Source: Myxococcus stipitatus (lineage in GTDB: Bacteria; Myxococcota; Myxococcia; Myxococcales; Myxococcaceae). Taken from it: DNA of 64,000 nucleotides. The notes beneath the pieces are model-generated. The model made no database searches. It had not been told where the DNA came from and was given only the letters and a program-made list of their open reading frames with translations. The DNA is taken from contig NZ_CP147913.1 in NCBI RefSeq assembly GCF_037414475.1, positions 6,508,001 through 6,572,000 on the forward strand, given 5' to 3'. A program made the translations under genes and the position numbers. This document shows positions 32,858-41,218 of the stretch, piece after piece. Position 1 is the first letter of the stretch. The number at the start of each line of letters is the position of its first letter.

Positions 32858-33612
32858 TTGAGGCCGCGAGTGTCACCAAGCGCTATGGCGCCACGGTGGT
32901 CGTGGATGAGGTGTCCCTGAGGTTCCCCGTGGGAGGCATCACCTCCATCATCGGGCCGAACGGCGCGGGCAAGTCGACGCTGCTGTCGATGGTCAGCCGG
33001 GTGTCGCCGATGTCCTCGGGTTCCGTGCAGGTGGATGGGTTGGACATCCTCACCACGCCGGGAGAGGTGCTGGCACGGAAGTTGGCGATTCTTCGCCAGG
33101 ACAATCACATCACCGCGCGGCTGACGGTGCGGGAGTTGGTGACGTTTGGCCGCTATCCGCACTCGAAGGGGCGGCCCACGGTGAAGGACCGGGAGCACGT
33201 GGAGCGAGCCATCCAGCACATGGGGTTGGGGGCGCTCACGGAGCGGCTCCTGGACGAGCTGTCCGGAGGCCAGCGCCAGCGGGCCTTCGTGGCGATGGTG
33301 CTCTGTCAGGACACGGACCATGTCCTGTTGGATGAGCCGCTCAACGGATTGGATTTGAAGCACGCGGTGTCGATGATGAAGCAGTTGCGCACGGCGGCGG
33401 ACACGCTGGGCAAGAGCATCGTGCTGGTGTTGCACGACCTGAATTTCGCGTCGTGCTACTCGGACCATCTCATCGCGATGCGCGATGGAAAGGTCCTGTT
33501 CCAGGGGCGGCCGGAGGAGATCATGCGGCCAGAGGTGCTCCGCGCCGTGTACGATCTGGACATCGACATCCAGCAGATTGACGGCGACTGGATTGCCACG
33601 CACTACCGCTGA
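32854..33612 (+). CDS. iron-siderophore ABC transporter ATP-binding protein
   Basis: A 252-residue ABC ATPase. Walker A is GPNGAGKST (residues 34-42), the signature LSGGQRQR lies near 140, and Walker B is HVLLDEP with the following D-loop. The switch His is in VLHDLNFASCYSD, the usual form in iron-siderophore importers. It energises the two permeases encoded immediately upstream, overlapping the second by four bases (ATGA). It is the last gene of the operon; a hairpin and the convergent foldase gene follow. Confidence 0.93.
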   Translation: MIEAASVTKRYGATVVVDEVSLRFPVGGITSIIGPNGAGKSTLLSMVSRVSPMSSGSVQVDGLDILTTPGEVLARKLAILRQDNHITARLTVRELVTFGRYPHSKGRPTVKDREHVERAIQHMGLGALTERLLDELSGGQRQRAFVAMVLCQDTDHVLLDEPLNGLDLKHAVSMMKQLRTAADTLGKSIVLVLHDLNFASCYSDHLIAMRDGKVLFQGRPEEIMRPEVLRAVYDLDIDIQQIDGDWIATHYR

Positions 33613-33654
33613 CGTGGTCCGGGCGTGCGCCGCATGGGCGACGCCAACCCCGCT

Positions 33655-33682
33655 GCCGCTTCCCGTCACGGGAACAGGCGGC
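33655..33682. terminator. hairpin between iron-uptake operon and convergent foldase gene
   Basis: GCCGC at 33655-33659 pairs with GCGGC at 33678-33682, and inside it TTCCCG pairs with CGGGAA around a TCA loop. It is located 42 bp after the ATPase stop and 24 bp beyond the end of the convergent foldase gene, so it may act in both directions. Confidence 0.45.
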
Positions 33683-33706
33683 GACACACCGCGCTGACCC
33701 ACCCGC

Positions 33707-34777
33707 TCAGTTGCGCCCCCACTGCCGGGGGCGCTCGAAGCGGTAGAACCCGCTGGCCTCTTCCTGGGCGATGGTGCTCGCCTCGGCGCCGAAGTAGCGG
33801 GCACGGACCTCCGCGAGCCGCTCCTCCAGCGCCTCGCCCGACAGCTCCTTCGCGAGCGTCTGCCGCTCCGCCATGTACTTCGCTCCCGAATCCCAACGAG
33901 CATCCCGGCTCTGGTCCAGCGTGTCCCAGCGCTTCAGCGCCTCCTCATCCAGTCCCATCTCCCTGCGCACCGTGCGCAGGCTCCGTGAGCGCTCCTGGGC
34001 CGTCATGGCCCCCAGCTCCGTCTGCACGGACGACAGGTCGAGGAAGTGGTTCATCACCTCCTGCTGATGCCGGGCCATGTACGCATCCGCCTGCGCCCCA
34101 TGGACCTCCTGGATGCGCTGCTTGAGCGTGGACAGCTTCTTCTCCAGGCTCAAGTCCTCCCGAGCCTCCAGCGAGCGCAACGTGTCCGCCAGCGCCTGGT
34201 TCTTCAGCTCCGACGCCCAGATGCGCTCCGCCGTCTCCTTGCCGAACAAGCGGTTTCTCGCATCCCACGTCGCCGCCCGCCGCTCCGGGCCGCTCAGCCC
34301 GCGCAGATAGCTGTCGTTGTCCCGGACCCACTTCTCGTAGTCCACGCGGTTGCGCAGCATCGCCTCCAACGCGTCATACCGCTCCGGGAAGTATGCCTTC
34401 ACGAACGCCAGCAACTCCTCCCTCCATCGGTCCGGAGAGCGCTGCTGGAAGAAGCGCATCAACTCCTCTATCAGCCGAATCTGGACGGAGGGCTCGTCCA
34501 GCTTCGCCCCGTACCGCTCCCGCAGCGCCGCCGCGAGCGACTCCAACTCCGCGTCCGAGGGCGCCACCGGCGCCGGAGGAGGAACCGGAGCCCCGGCTAC
34601 CGTGCTTGGAATCACCGGGGCGACACCGGAAGTCGCCGGAACCACGGCACTCGTGCTCGGCGGCGCGGAACCCGGCTGGGGCGATACCTGCCCCGTATCC
34701 GTGAACCGCAAGAGCCCCACCGCCACCAGCAACGCGGCCACCGCGCCCATCCCCAAGACTTTCGTCCGTTGATTCAT
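33707..34777 (-). CDS. lipase-specific foldase (Lif/LipB-like chaperone)
   Basis: A 356-residue protein with an N-terminal membrane anchor (MNQRTKVLGMGAVAALLVAVG), a Pro/Ala/Ser-rich linker (about 25-75), and a long helical domain. It resembles lipase chaperones: repeated charged helices and an LFGKETAERIWASEL segment like the conserved middle region of Lif proteins. The RxxFDY motif typical of Pseudomonas and Burkholderia Lif is not evident, so it is a divergent member. It lies 37 bp downstream of the lipase gene in the same operon, the standard lipA-lif order; that context is the main support. The ATG at 34777 has a strong GAGGAGGG ribosome-binding site. Confidence 0.75.
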   Translation of the reverse strand: MNQRTKVLGMGAVAALLVAVGLLRFTDTGQVSPQPGSAPPSTSAVVPATSGVAPVIPSTVAGAPVPPPAPVAPSDAELESLAAALRERYGAKLDEPSVQIRLIEELMRFFQQRSPDRWREELLAFVKAYFPERYDALEAMLRNRVDYEKWVRDNDSYLRGLSGPERRAATWDARNRLFGKETAERIWASELKNQALADTLRSLEAREDLSLEKKLSTLKQRIQEVHGAQADAYMARHQQEVMNHFLDLSSVQTELGAMTAQERSRSLRTVRREMGLDEEALKRWDTLDQSRDARWDSGAKYMAERQTLAKELSGEALEERLAEVRARYFGAEASTIAQEEASGFYRFERPRQWGRN

Positions 34778-34814
34778 GAAAGCCCTCCTCGGGGCGCGGT
34801 GACCGGGTGAGACG

Positions 34815-35927
34815 TCAGTCGTTCTTCGCGATGTAGTCGATGATGGCCGCGTAGAACTCCATCTCGTCGAACGTGTCCGGCCCGATGCCAATCACATCCA
34901 CGTGGTCCTGGTTGATGACGCTGGACATGGAGGTCATCTGCAGCGCGCTGGGCGCGTTGAGGTTGCCCACGTAGCCCATCGACGTGTCCTGAGAGATGGT
35001 ATCCAGCAGGCCCAGGCGCTCCGTGTACCGCAGCCGGTAGCCCATCTGCTGCGAGTTGATGCCCACCAGCCCGTCGTCATCCTGGTCATTGCGGACGCCG
35101 TCGCCCTTGCCGGCCGCGCCGTCGTTGTCGCAGTCGTCCGCGCACGCGCCATCCCCGTCGATGTCGAAGATGAACTCCTTCAACAGGAACAGCGCCGGAT
35201 TCACGCTGGCCCCGCTCTGCGCCGTCACCAGCGACGCGTAGTGGGACGCGTAGTTGGCGCTGACCGGATACGCCACATTGAACGCCTTGTTGCCCGTCAC
35301 CTTGCCGTCGTTCGGGTCCGCGTCGTTGTAGATGAGCGCCTTCACCGCCGCGTAGCCGTCATTGCCCGGCGCGTAGACGACGTCGCCGTAGAAGCGGAAC
35401 AGCGCATCCAACACGCTGGTGATTCCCGGGCGCAGGTCCAGGATGTACTTGGCCACCGGAGAGCCCCGGTGCGGCGAGGACACGCTCACCACCGTCTTCA
35501 CCACCGTGTAGCCCTTGCGCTCGCGCAGCACCCGCGCCGCCTTGCGCACGTCGATGCCGCCCTGCGAGTGGCCCACCAGATTCACATACGACGAACCCAC
35601 GGACGCCAGGTACCCCTCGATGTCGTTGGCCAGGTCCAACCCGCGCACGTCGGAGTCCTGCACCGGCTGCACCGCCGCGGCGAACGTGCGCTGCCCACGG
35701 TCCAGGTCCCCGTTGCACGACGTCTCCAGGAACCCGTCACACGGGTCCCCCACGAACGTGCCGTAGTCGTCGCCCCAGTAGTCGTACCCCAGGATGTCGT
35801 CGAACCCCCCGAGCCCGTGCGCGAACACCACGGGATACGTCGTCTTCTCCGCCGCCTGGACCGGCGCGGCGATACCCAGAAACCCCAAGGCCACGACTGC
35901 GAGGAACAGCTTCGGCTGTTGCTTCAT
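34815..35927 (-). CDS. secreted triacylglycerol lipase (family I)
   Basis: A 370-residue lipase with a Sec signal peptide (1-25, PVQAA-E). The alpha/beta-hydrolase oxyanion region is VVFAHGLGG, and the nucleophile elbow GHSQGG puts the catalytic Ser at 121. The acid is probably Asp285 in DDDGLV and the base His342 in NQDHVDVIG, the layout of Pseudomonas/Burkholderia family I lipases. An Asp/Gly-rich insert (about 255-285, DIDGDG and similar repeats) sits just before the catalytic Asp and looks like tandem calcium-binding loops. The downstream foldase probably assists folding before type II secretion. The start codon has GAGGGG upstream. Confidence 0.9.
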   Translation of the reverse strand: MKQQPKLFLAVVALGFLGIAAPVQAAEKTTYPVVFAHGLGGFDDILGYDYWGDDYGTFVGDPCDGFLETSCNGDLDRGQRTFAAAVQPVQDSDVRGLDLANDIEGYLASVGSSYVNLVGHSQGGIDVRKAARVLRERKGYTVVKTVVSVSSPHRGSPVAKYILDLRPGITSVLDALFRFYGDVVYAPGNDGYAAVKALIYNDADPNDGKVTGNKAFNVAYPVSANYASHYASLVTAQSGASVNPALFLLKEFIFDIDGDGACADDCDNDGAAGKGDGVRNDQDDDGLVGINSQQMGYRLRYTERLGLLDTISQDTSMGYVGNLNAPSALQMTSMSSVINQDHVDVIGIGPDTFDEMEFYAAIIDYIAKND

Positions 35928-35976
35928 GAGGAGCCCCTCTTGCTGGGAGAACGAACTGCTGCGACCGATGCGTGAG

Positions 35977-36059
35977 GTATTCGGAAGTCAGCCTCTCGAC
36001 TCGACGAGGCCCCACCGTACGGTCCTGCTCATCCCCGCAGCCCAGAGAGTCCCGAATAC
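35977..36059. promoter_or_regulatory. concentric inverted repeats upstream of the lipase gene
   Basis: GTATTCGG at 35977-35984 is exactly inverted at 36052-36059, and a 10-bp palindrome ACCGTACGGT (36014-36023) lies at the same centre. The centre is about 90 bp upstream of the lipase start. This looks like a multi-site regulator-binding region, with the flanking pair perhaps allowing looping. The regulator is unknown. Confidence 0.35.
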
Positions 36060-36214
36060 TGAGCATATGAGTGCACCAGAGTTGATTCCCCAGTCAATAC
36101 ATCGCGACGCGTCAGCACCCCGTGGGACGAGGCCCGTGTTCAATGGTGCACTGCGTTGTCTGTGATTGCGCGCCGCGCTGGCCCGGTGCGTTGCGACCTC
36201 CGGGCGGGGCGAAA

Positions 36215-36245
36215 CCCAGGACGCGCGAAGCGGGCGCGCCCTGGG
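36215..36245 (-). terminator. terminator of the glycogen phosphorylase gene
   Basis: A 12-bp stem (36215-36226 with 36234-36245, one mismatch) with a 7-nt loop, located 26 bp beyond the glycogen phosphorylase stop in its direction of transcription. Confidence 0.6.
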
Positions 36246-36270
36246 GTGTGCTGCGGGAAGCCCGTACCTG

Positions 36271-38796
36271 CTACGGCTCCACCGGCGTCTGCTGGATGCG
36301 CCAGATCTCCTCGGCGTACTGCTTGATGGTGCGGTCCGAGGAGAAGATACCGGCGCGCGCCACGTTGATGATGCACTTGCGCGTCCACGCCTCGGTGTCC
36401 TGGTAGGCGCGGACGACCTGCTCCTGCTGGGCGGCGTAGGACGGGAAGTCCGCCAGCACCAGGTAGCGGTCCTCCTCCAGCAGGCTGTCCACCAGGGGCT
36501 TGTAGAGGGCGCGGTCCTCCGGGGAGAAGAAGCCGGAGGCGATGAGGTCCAGCGCCTCGCGCAACTCCAGGTGCTGGTTGTACTCGTCCCGCGGCCGGTA
36601 GCCGGCGCGCTTGCGGGCGATGACCTCGTCCGCGGTGAGGCCGAAGAGGAAGAAGTTCTCGTCCCCCACCGCCTCGCGAATCTCCACGTTGGCGCCGTCC
36701 AGCGTGCCCAACGTCAGCGCGCCGTTGAGCATCAGCTTCATGTTGCCCGTGCCGGACGCCTCCATGCCGGCCGTCGAAATCTGCTCGGACACGTCGGCGG
36801 CGGGGATGATTCGCTCCGCGAGGCTCACCCGATAGTTGGGGGCGAACACCACCTGGAGGCCCGTCGTCCCCGCGTCGCTGTTGACCACCTCGGCGATGCC
36901 ATTGATGAGCCGGATGGTCAGCTTCGCCAGGTGGTAGCCCGGCGCCGCCTTGGCGCCGAAGATGAACGCCCTCGGGTGGACGATGGTGTTCGAGTCACGC
37001 CGCGCCCGCATCCACAGCGTGACGATGTGGATGGCGTTGAGCAGCTGCCGCTTGTACTCGTGCAGGCGCTTTATCTGGACGTCGAAGATGGCGTCCGGGT
37101 TGAGCGTCACCGGGCGCAAGTCCCGGATGTGCCGCGACAGGTCCTCCTTGTTCGCGCGCTTCACCTCGCGGAACGCCTTGCGGAACGCGGGGTCCTCCGC
37201 GTGCGGCTCCAAATCGCGCAGCTTGTCCAGGTCCGTGGCCCAGCCCGCGCCGATGCGCGACGTAATCAGCTTGGACAGACGCGGGTTGCACCACGCCAGC
37301 CACCGGCGCGGTGTCACGCCGTTGGTCTTGTTGTTGAACCGCTCCGGGAACATGGACGCGAAGTCCGGCAGCACGTCCCGGCGCAAGAGGTCCGTGTGCA
37401 GCGCGGCCACGCCGTTGATGCTGTGGCTGCCCACCACCGCCAGGTGCGCCATGCGAATCTTCTTCTCCTGGCCCTCCTCCACCAGGCTCATCCGCCGCAG
37501 CTTCTCCTGGTCATAGGGGTAGCGAATCTGCACCTGCCGCAGGAAGCGCTGGTTGATTTCGTAGATGATTTCCAGGTGCCGGGGCAGCAGCCGCTCGAAC
37601 AGCGTCGCCGGCCACTTCTCCATCGCCTCCGCCAGGAGCGTGTGGTTGGTGTATCCGAACACCGCCTGCGTAATCGACCACGCCTCGTCCCAGGCCAGCC
37701 GCTTCTCGTCCACCAGCACCCGCATCAGCTCCGCCACGCCGATGGCCGGATGTGTGTCATTGAGCTGGATGGCGGCCTTCTTGGGGAACTCCCTGAAGTC
37801 CGTGTGGTTCTTCAGGTAGCGCCGGACGATGTCCGCGATGGAGCAGGCGACGAAGAAGTACTGCTGCTTGAGCCGCAGCTCCTTGCCCGCCTGGAACGCG
37901 TCGTTGGGGTAGAGGACCTTGGAGATGACCTCCGAGTCGTTCTTCTCCACCACGGAGCGCTCGTAGTCGCCCGCGTTGAAGAGCAGCAGGTCGAACTCCT
38001 CGGACGCACGCGCCTGCCACAGCCGCAGCGTGTTGACGGTGTCGTTGTGGTAGCCCGCGATGGGCGTGTCATAGGGAACACCCACCACCGTCTTGCCGCC
38101 CACCCACCGGGCAATGGGCTTGCCGTCCGGGCCCTGGTGGTGCTCCACGCGCCCGAAGAAGCGCACCGGCACGGCCTTCTCCGGCCGGACGATTTCCCAG
38201 GGGTTGCCGAACTTGAGCCACTCGTCGGCGCGCTCCACCTGGTAGCCGTCCACGATGTCCTGCGTGAAGATGCCGAACTCATAACGGATGCCGTACCCCA
38301 TGCCGGGGTAGCCGAGCGTGGCCAGCGAATCCAGGAAGCACGCCGCCAGCCGCCCCAGGCCGCCGTTGCCCAGGCCCGCGTCCGGCTCCATCTCCAACAG
38401 ATTGGTGAGGTCTACGCCCACCTCGCGCATGGCCTCGGCGGCGGCCTCGTACATGCCCAGATTCAACAGGTTGTTTCCCAGCGCCCGACCCAACAGGTAC
38501 TCCGCCGACAGGTAGTAGGCGCGCTTGGCGTCCTTCTCGTAATAGGTGCGAGCGGTGCGCACCCAGCGGTCGGCGAGCCTGTCTCGGACGGCCAGGGACA
38601 GGGCCATGAAGCGGTCATGCGCGGTGGACGTCTCGTAGTTCTTCCCGCGCGAGTAGCGCACGTGGTCCAGGAAGGAACGGCGCATGGAGGACGCGTCGCT
38701 TCCGGTGCGACCACCGTCGTCGCTCGAGCTGGGCGTGGCGGACCGCGGCTGCTGGGAAGAAGGAGCGGGAGAGGCCATGTGGCGGAGGGTCTCCAT
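36271..38796 (-). CDS. glgP: glycogen/starch/alpha-glucan phosphorylase
   Basis: An 841-residue GT35 phosphorylase of typical family length. Key blocks are YYLSAEYLLGRAL, the GNGGLGRLAACFLDSLATL segment, LNDTHPAIGVAELMR, and the pyridoxal-phosphate site EASGTGNMKLMLNGA with Lys687. It releases glucose-1-phosphate from glycogen or other alpha-1,4-glucans, likely for energy mobilisation during starvation or development. A Ser/Pro-rich tail of about 35 residues precedes the conserved start; the ATG at 38796 and an in-frame ATG six codons later (38778) are both possible. It is divergent from the DUF2378 gene; a small palindrome lies between. Confidence 0.95.
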   Translation of the reverse strand: METLRHMASPAPSSQQPRSATPSSSDDGGRTGSDASSMRRSFLDHVRYSRGKNYETSTAHDRFMALSLAVRDRLADRWVRTARTYYEKDAKRAYYLSAEYLLGRALGNNLLNLGMYEAAAEAMREVGVDLTNLLEMEPDAGLGNGGLGRLAACFLDSLATLGYPGMGYGIRYEFGIFTQDIVDGYQVERADEWLKFGNPWEIVRPEKAVPVRFFGRVEHHQGPDGKPIARWVGGKTVVGVPYDTPIAGYHNDTVNTLRLWQARASEEFDLLLFNAGDYERSVVEKNDSEVISKVLYPNDAFQAGKELRLKQQYFFVACSIADIVRRYLKNHTDFREFPKKAAIQLNDTHPAIGVAELMRVLVDEKRLAWDEAWSITQAVFGYTNHTLLAEAMEKWPATLFERLLPRHLEIIYEINQRFLRQVQIRYPYDQEKLRRMSLVEEGQEKKIRMAHLAVVGSHSINGVAALHTDLLRRDVLPDFASMFPERFNNKTNGVTPRRWLAWCNPRLSKLITSRIGAGWATDLDKLRDLEPHAEDPAFRKAFREVKRANKEDLSRHIRDLRPVTLNPDAIFDVQIKRLHEYKRQLLNAIHIVTLWMRARRDSNTIVHPRAFIFGAKAAPGYHLAKLTIRLINGIAEVVNSDAGTTGLQVVFAPNYRVSLAERIIPAADVSEQISTAGMEASGTGNMKLMLNGALTLGTLDGANVEIREAVGDENFFLFGLTADEVIARKRAGYRPRDEYNQHLELREALDLIASGFFSPEDRALYKPLVDSLLEEDRYLVLADFPSYAAQQEQVVRAYQDTEAWTRKCIINVARAGIFSSDRTIKQYAEEIWRIQQTPVEP

Positions 38797-38914
38797 CCGG
38801 GGTGGGACGTCGAGTGGGAAAGCTGATGCGGGGTGTCAGGGTAGCTCAGCCCAAGGTCCTCCGAACCGTGAAAGCGCGGTGCCGGAGAGGGGGCTGGATG
38901 CTCCCCGGGAAGGA

Positions 38915-38929
38915 CCTGGAACGTCCAGG
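38915..38929. repeat. short palindrome between divergent genes
   Basis: CCTGGA at 38915-38920 and TCCAGG at 38924-38929 form a perfect 6-bp inverted repeat around ACG, in the 231-bp region between glgP and the DUF2378 gene. It could be an operator; no further evidence. Confidence 0.2.
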
Positions 38930-39027
38930 GACGTTGCACGACGCGGAGCCATCCGCTCGTTTTCCCACAGCGCCCGCACGGAACGGACGCCCCGGAGCGC
39001 CTCGTTTCATGTAGAAATCAACGCCTC

Positions 39028-39618
39028 ATGGCCTTTGCGAAGAATGACCTGGACCAGCGGCTCGCGCTGGTGCGGCCGGATGACACGGTCCGCGGCCTCA
39101 TCTTCAACGCGGTATTGTTGCTGGCGGAGAAGCAGCTCGGGCCGGACATGGCCTCGCGGCTGCGCGAGCCGATATTCAAGCGCTCACCGGTGGACTTCTT
39201 CTCCTACCCCGCGGTGGATGCCATCCGGTTGCTCTACTCCACGTCGGAGGCGCTCGCGAGGGCCGGGCGCTACGGCACGCAGGAGGAGGCCGTCCGGGCG
39301 TGTGGCGCCGCCGCCGTCACCGGCTTCTTCTCCTCCACGGTGGGCCAGACGCTGACGCGGCTGATTGGCAAGGGGGACCCCAAGCGCCTGTTGTCCAACG
39401 CGCCCACCGCGTACTCCACGCTCGTGAGCTACGGCCGCCGGGATTACAACGTCGTGACGGAGCGCCACGTGCGCCTGTCCTTCCACGGGGACATGCAGCC
39501 GGTGCAGTTCCACGAGGGCGTGTTGCAGGAGGCGCTCAAGGCCATCCAGTGCAAGGGCTCCGTCGTGGGCACCCCTCACGGCTACTTCGCCGCGGACTAC
39601 GACATCGTCTGGGAGTAG
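39028..39618 (+). CDS. DUF2378/TIGR02265 family protein
   Basis: A 196-residue protein of the myxobacterial DUF2378 (TIGR02265) family. Characteristic pieces are VRGLIFNAVLLLAEKQLG near the N-terminus, DFFSYPAVDAIRLLYSTSE in the middle and FHGDMQPVQFHEGVLQEAL toward the C-terminus. Members occur in many copies in myxobacterial genomes and have no known function. No signal peptide or transmembrane segment is seen, so it is probably cytoplasmic. It is a single gene between divergent glgP and a convergent LysR gene. Its presence is one of the best taxonomic clues in the window. Confidence 0.85.
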   Translation: MAFAKNDLDQRLALVRPDDTVRGLIFNAVLLLAEKQLGPDMASRLREPIFKRSPVDFFSYPAVDAIRLLYSTSEALARAGRYGTQEEAVRACGAAAVTGFFSSTVGQTLTRLIGKGDPKRLLSNAPTAYSTLVSYGRRDYNVVTERHVRLSFHGDMQPVQFHEGVLQEALKAIQCKGSVVGTPHGYFAADYDIVWE

Positions 39619-39639
39619 TCCGCCGGCGCCAGGGGCGAG

Positions 39640-40554
39640 TCATTCGCGCGCCGGGAAGGACCGGGCCGCCCGGGCCGCGATGAAGTCCAGGAAGGCTCGC
39701 ACGTGCGCGGGCATGGCGGCCCGGCGCAGGTAGACCGCGGAGATGTGGCGAGGCGTCGGCCTGAGGGGTGCCAGCACCCGCGTCAGCGCGCCGGACTCCA
39801 GCTCGGGCGCCACGAGGTACTCGGGCAGCGACGCAATCCCCAGCCCATGCCGCGCGGCGAGGTGGAGCGCGGGCAGGCTGTTGCTGCGAAAGCGGCTCCG
39901 GGCCAGGCGGACCTCCTGCGTGCGCCCGGCGTGGAGCAACTCCAGCGGCCGCGCCGAGGGGCCTCGCATCGGCACCAGCACCTCATGCCCGCTCAAGTCC
40001 CGGGCACGCCGAGGCGTGCCTCGCTCGCGCAAGTAGGCCGGGCTCGCGCACAGGACGTAGGGCTGGAGGCCCAGCCGCCTGTGCATCAGGGAGCTCGACT
40101 CGAGGCGCGGAGCGATTCGCACCGCCACGTCCACGCCTCCCTGCATCAGGTCCACCAGCGCGTCCTCGAGCACCAGCTCCACGCTGACCTCGGCGTGTGC
40201 GCGAAGGAAGGCCTCCACCCAGGGCACCAGGACCCATTGGCCGAAGACGAGGGGCGCGGAGACCCGCAGCACACCGCGAGGCACGCCGTGCTCGGTGAGG
40301 TCTCGCTCCGCCTCGTCCAGTGACTCGAGGATGCCGCGTGCGTGTGTCAGGTAGCGCTCGCCCGCGGCGGTGAGCTGGAGCCGGCGGGTCGTGCGCTGCA
40401 CCAGCTCCGTCCCCAGTCGGGCCTCCAGCGCCCCCAGCTCCCGGCTCACGGCGGAGGGCGCTCGCCGCAGCACCCGCGCCGCGCCCGCCAGGCTGCCCGC
40501 GCGCGCGACTTCCACGAAGGTCTTCAGGGACTCGAAGAGGTCTCTTCCCGCCAT
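39640..40554 (-). CDS. LysR-family transcriptional regulator
   Basis: A 304-residue LysR regulator. The N-terminal winged helix-turn-helix (FVEVARAGSLAGAARVLRRAPSAVSRELGALEARLG) and the LTAAGERYLTHARGILESL helix are typical. The C-terminal effector domain follows (GVLRVSAPLVFGQWVLVPW). It is most like the group that has a DoxX or oxidoreductase gene as a divergent partner. The DoxX-like gene starts 158 bp away on the opposite strand, and the intervening region should hold its operator. LysR proteins bind small molecules and usually activate the divergent gene; the ligand is unknown. Confidence 0.9.
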   Translation of the reverse strand: MAGRDLFESLKTFVEVARAGSLAGAARVLRRAPSAVSRELGALEARLGTELVQRTTRRLQLTAAGERYLTHARGILESLDEAERDLTEHGVPRGVLRVSAPLVFGQWVLVPWVEAFLRAHAEVSVELVLEDALVDLMQGGVDVAVRIAPRLESSSLMHRRLGLQPYVLCASPAYLRERGTPRRARDLSGHEVLVPMRGPSARPLELLHAGRTQEVRLARSRFRSNSLPALHLAARHGLGIASLPEYLVAPELESGALTRVLAPLRPTPRHISAVYLRRAAMPAHVRAFLDFIAARAARSFPARE

Positions 40555-40712
40555 GATTCATGCTCCTGGCGCACGAATGTCGTGCATCCCTGATGCCTGT
40601 TCAAGCCGCCCCTCCCGGCGCATTCAGGGGCATGACGGTGCGCCCACCTGGATGGACCGGGCGTCGCGCCCCGTCGCGTGGACCCATGCCCGCTCGACAG
40701 CAGGAGGATGAC

Positions 40713-41192
40713 GTGAAGCCCCAGATGCAGGACGCAGCCACGGCCCCGAGAGACCTCACCCCGAGCCGATTCCAGTGGGAGGACCGCCACCTCGCGCACG
40801 GCGTGCTGCGCCTGGTGCTCGGTCTGAACATCGCCGTGCATGGTGGGGTCCGGGTGGGGGCTCCCGGCGCCTTCGCGGACACCTTGGCGCAGGGCTTCAC
40901 AGGCACGGTCCTTCCCGACTGGAGCGTGCGGGCCTTCGCCCTCGGCCTGCCCTTCGTCGAGTTGGGAATAGGGCTGGGCATCCTGCTCGGCCTGCGGCTG
41001 CGCGCAAGCCTGGTCGCGGGCGGCCTTGTCATCGCGATGCTGACCTTTGGCGAGTCCCTGCGGCAGCAGTGGAGCACCGTGGGCCTCCAGCTCAGCTACG
41101 CACTCGCCTATTTCGTCCTCCTGCTGCGCGCGGCCGATGCCCGCTTCACCGTCGACGGCTGGCTTTCCTCATCCCGCCCCGGCGCACGCTGA
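40713..41192 (+). CDS. DoxX-like membrane protein
   Basis: A 159-residue membrane protein with four predicted helices. The segment GVLRLVLGLNIAVHGGVRV, and then FVELGIGLGILLGLRLRASLVAGG, resemble DoxX/MauE-type proteins, which often form the membrane part of small redox modules. The GTG at 40713 is chosen because it has an ideal AGGAGG 6 bp upstream. Earlier in-frame codons would give a low-complexity N-terminus. A polysaccharide deacetylase gene starts 26 bp downstream and is probably cotranscribed; regulation by the divergent LysR gene is likely by position. Confidence 0.75.
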   Translation: MKPQMQDAATAPRDLTPSRFQWEDRHLAHGVLRLVLGLNIAVHGGVRVGAPGAFADTLAQGFTGTVLPDWSVRAFALGLPFVELGIGLGILLGLRLRASLVAGGLVIAMLTFGESLRQQWSTVGLQLSYALAYFVLLLRAADARFTVDGWLSSSRPGAR

Positions 41193-41218
41193 CCTTTCCT
41201 TCAACAAGGGAGTCCCCC

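Larger units (their letters stand above)
35928..36270. other. intergenic region between lipase and glycogen phosphorylase genes
   Basis: This 343-bp segment holds the lipase promoter region, a concentric inverted-repeat structure (35977-36059) and the terminator of the glycogen phosphorylase gene (36215-36245). No coding region is supported. Confidence 0.6.

Noticed and set aside
36166-38826. An 886-codon plus-strand frame opposite glycogen phosphorylase
   Set aside because: Antisense shadow without domain patterns; the minus strand gives a complete phosphorylase with its pyridoxal-phosphate lysine.
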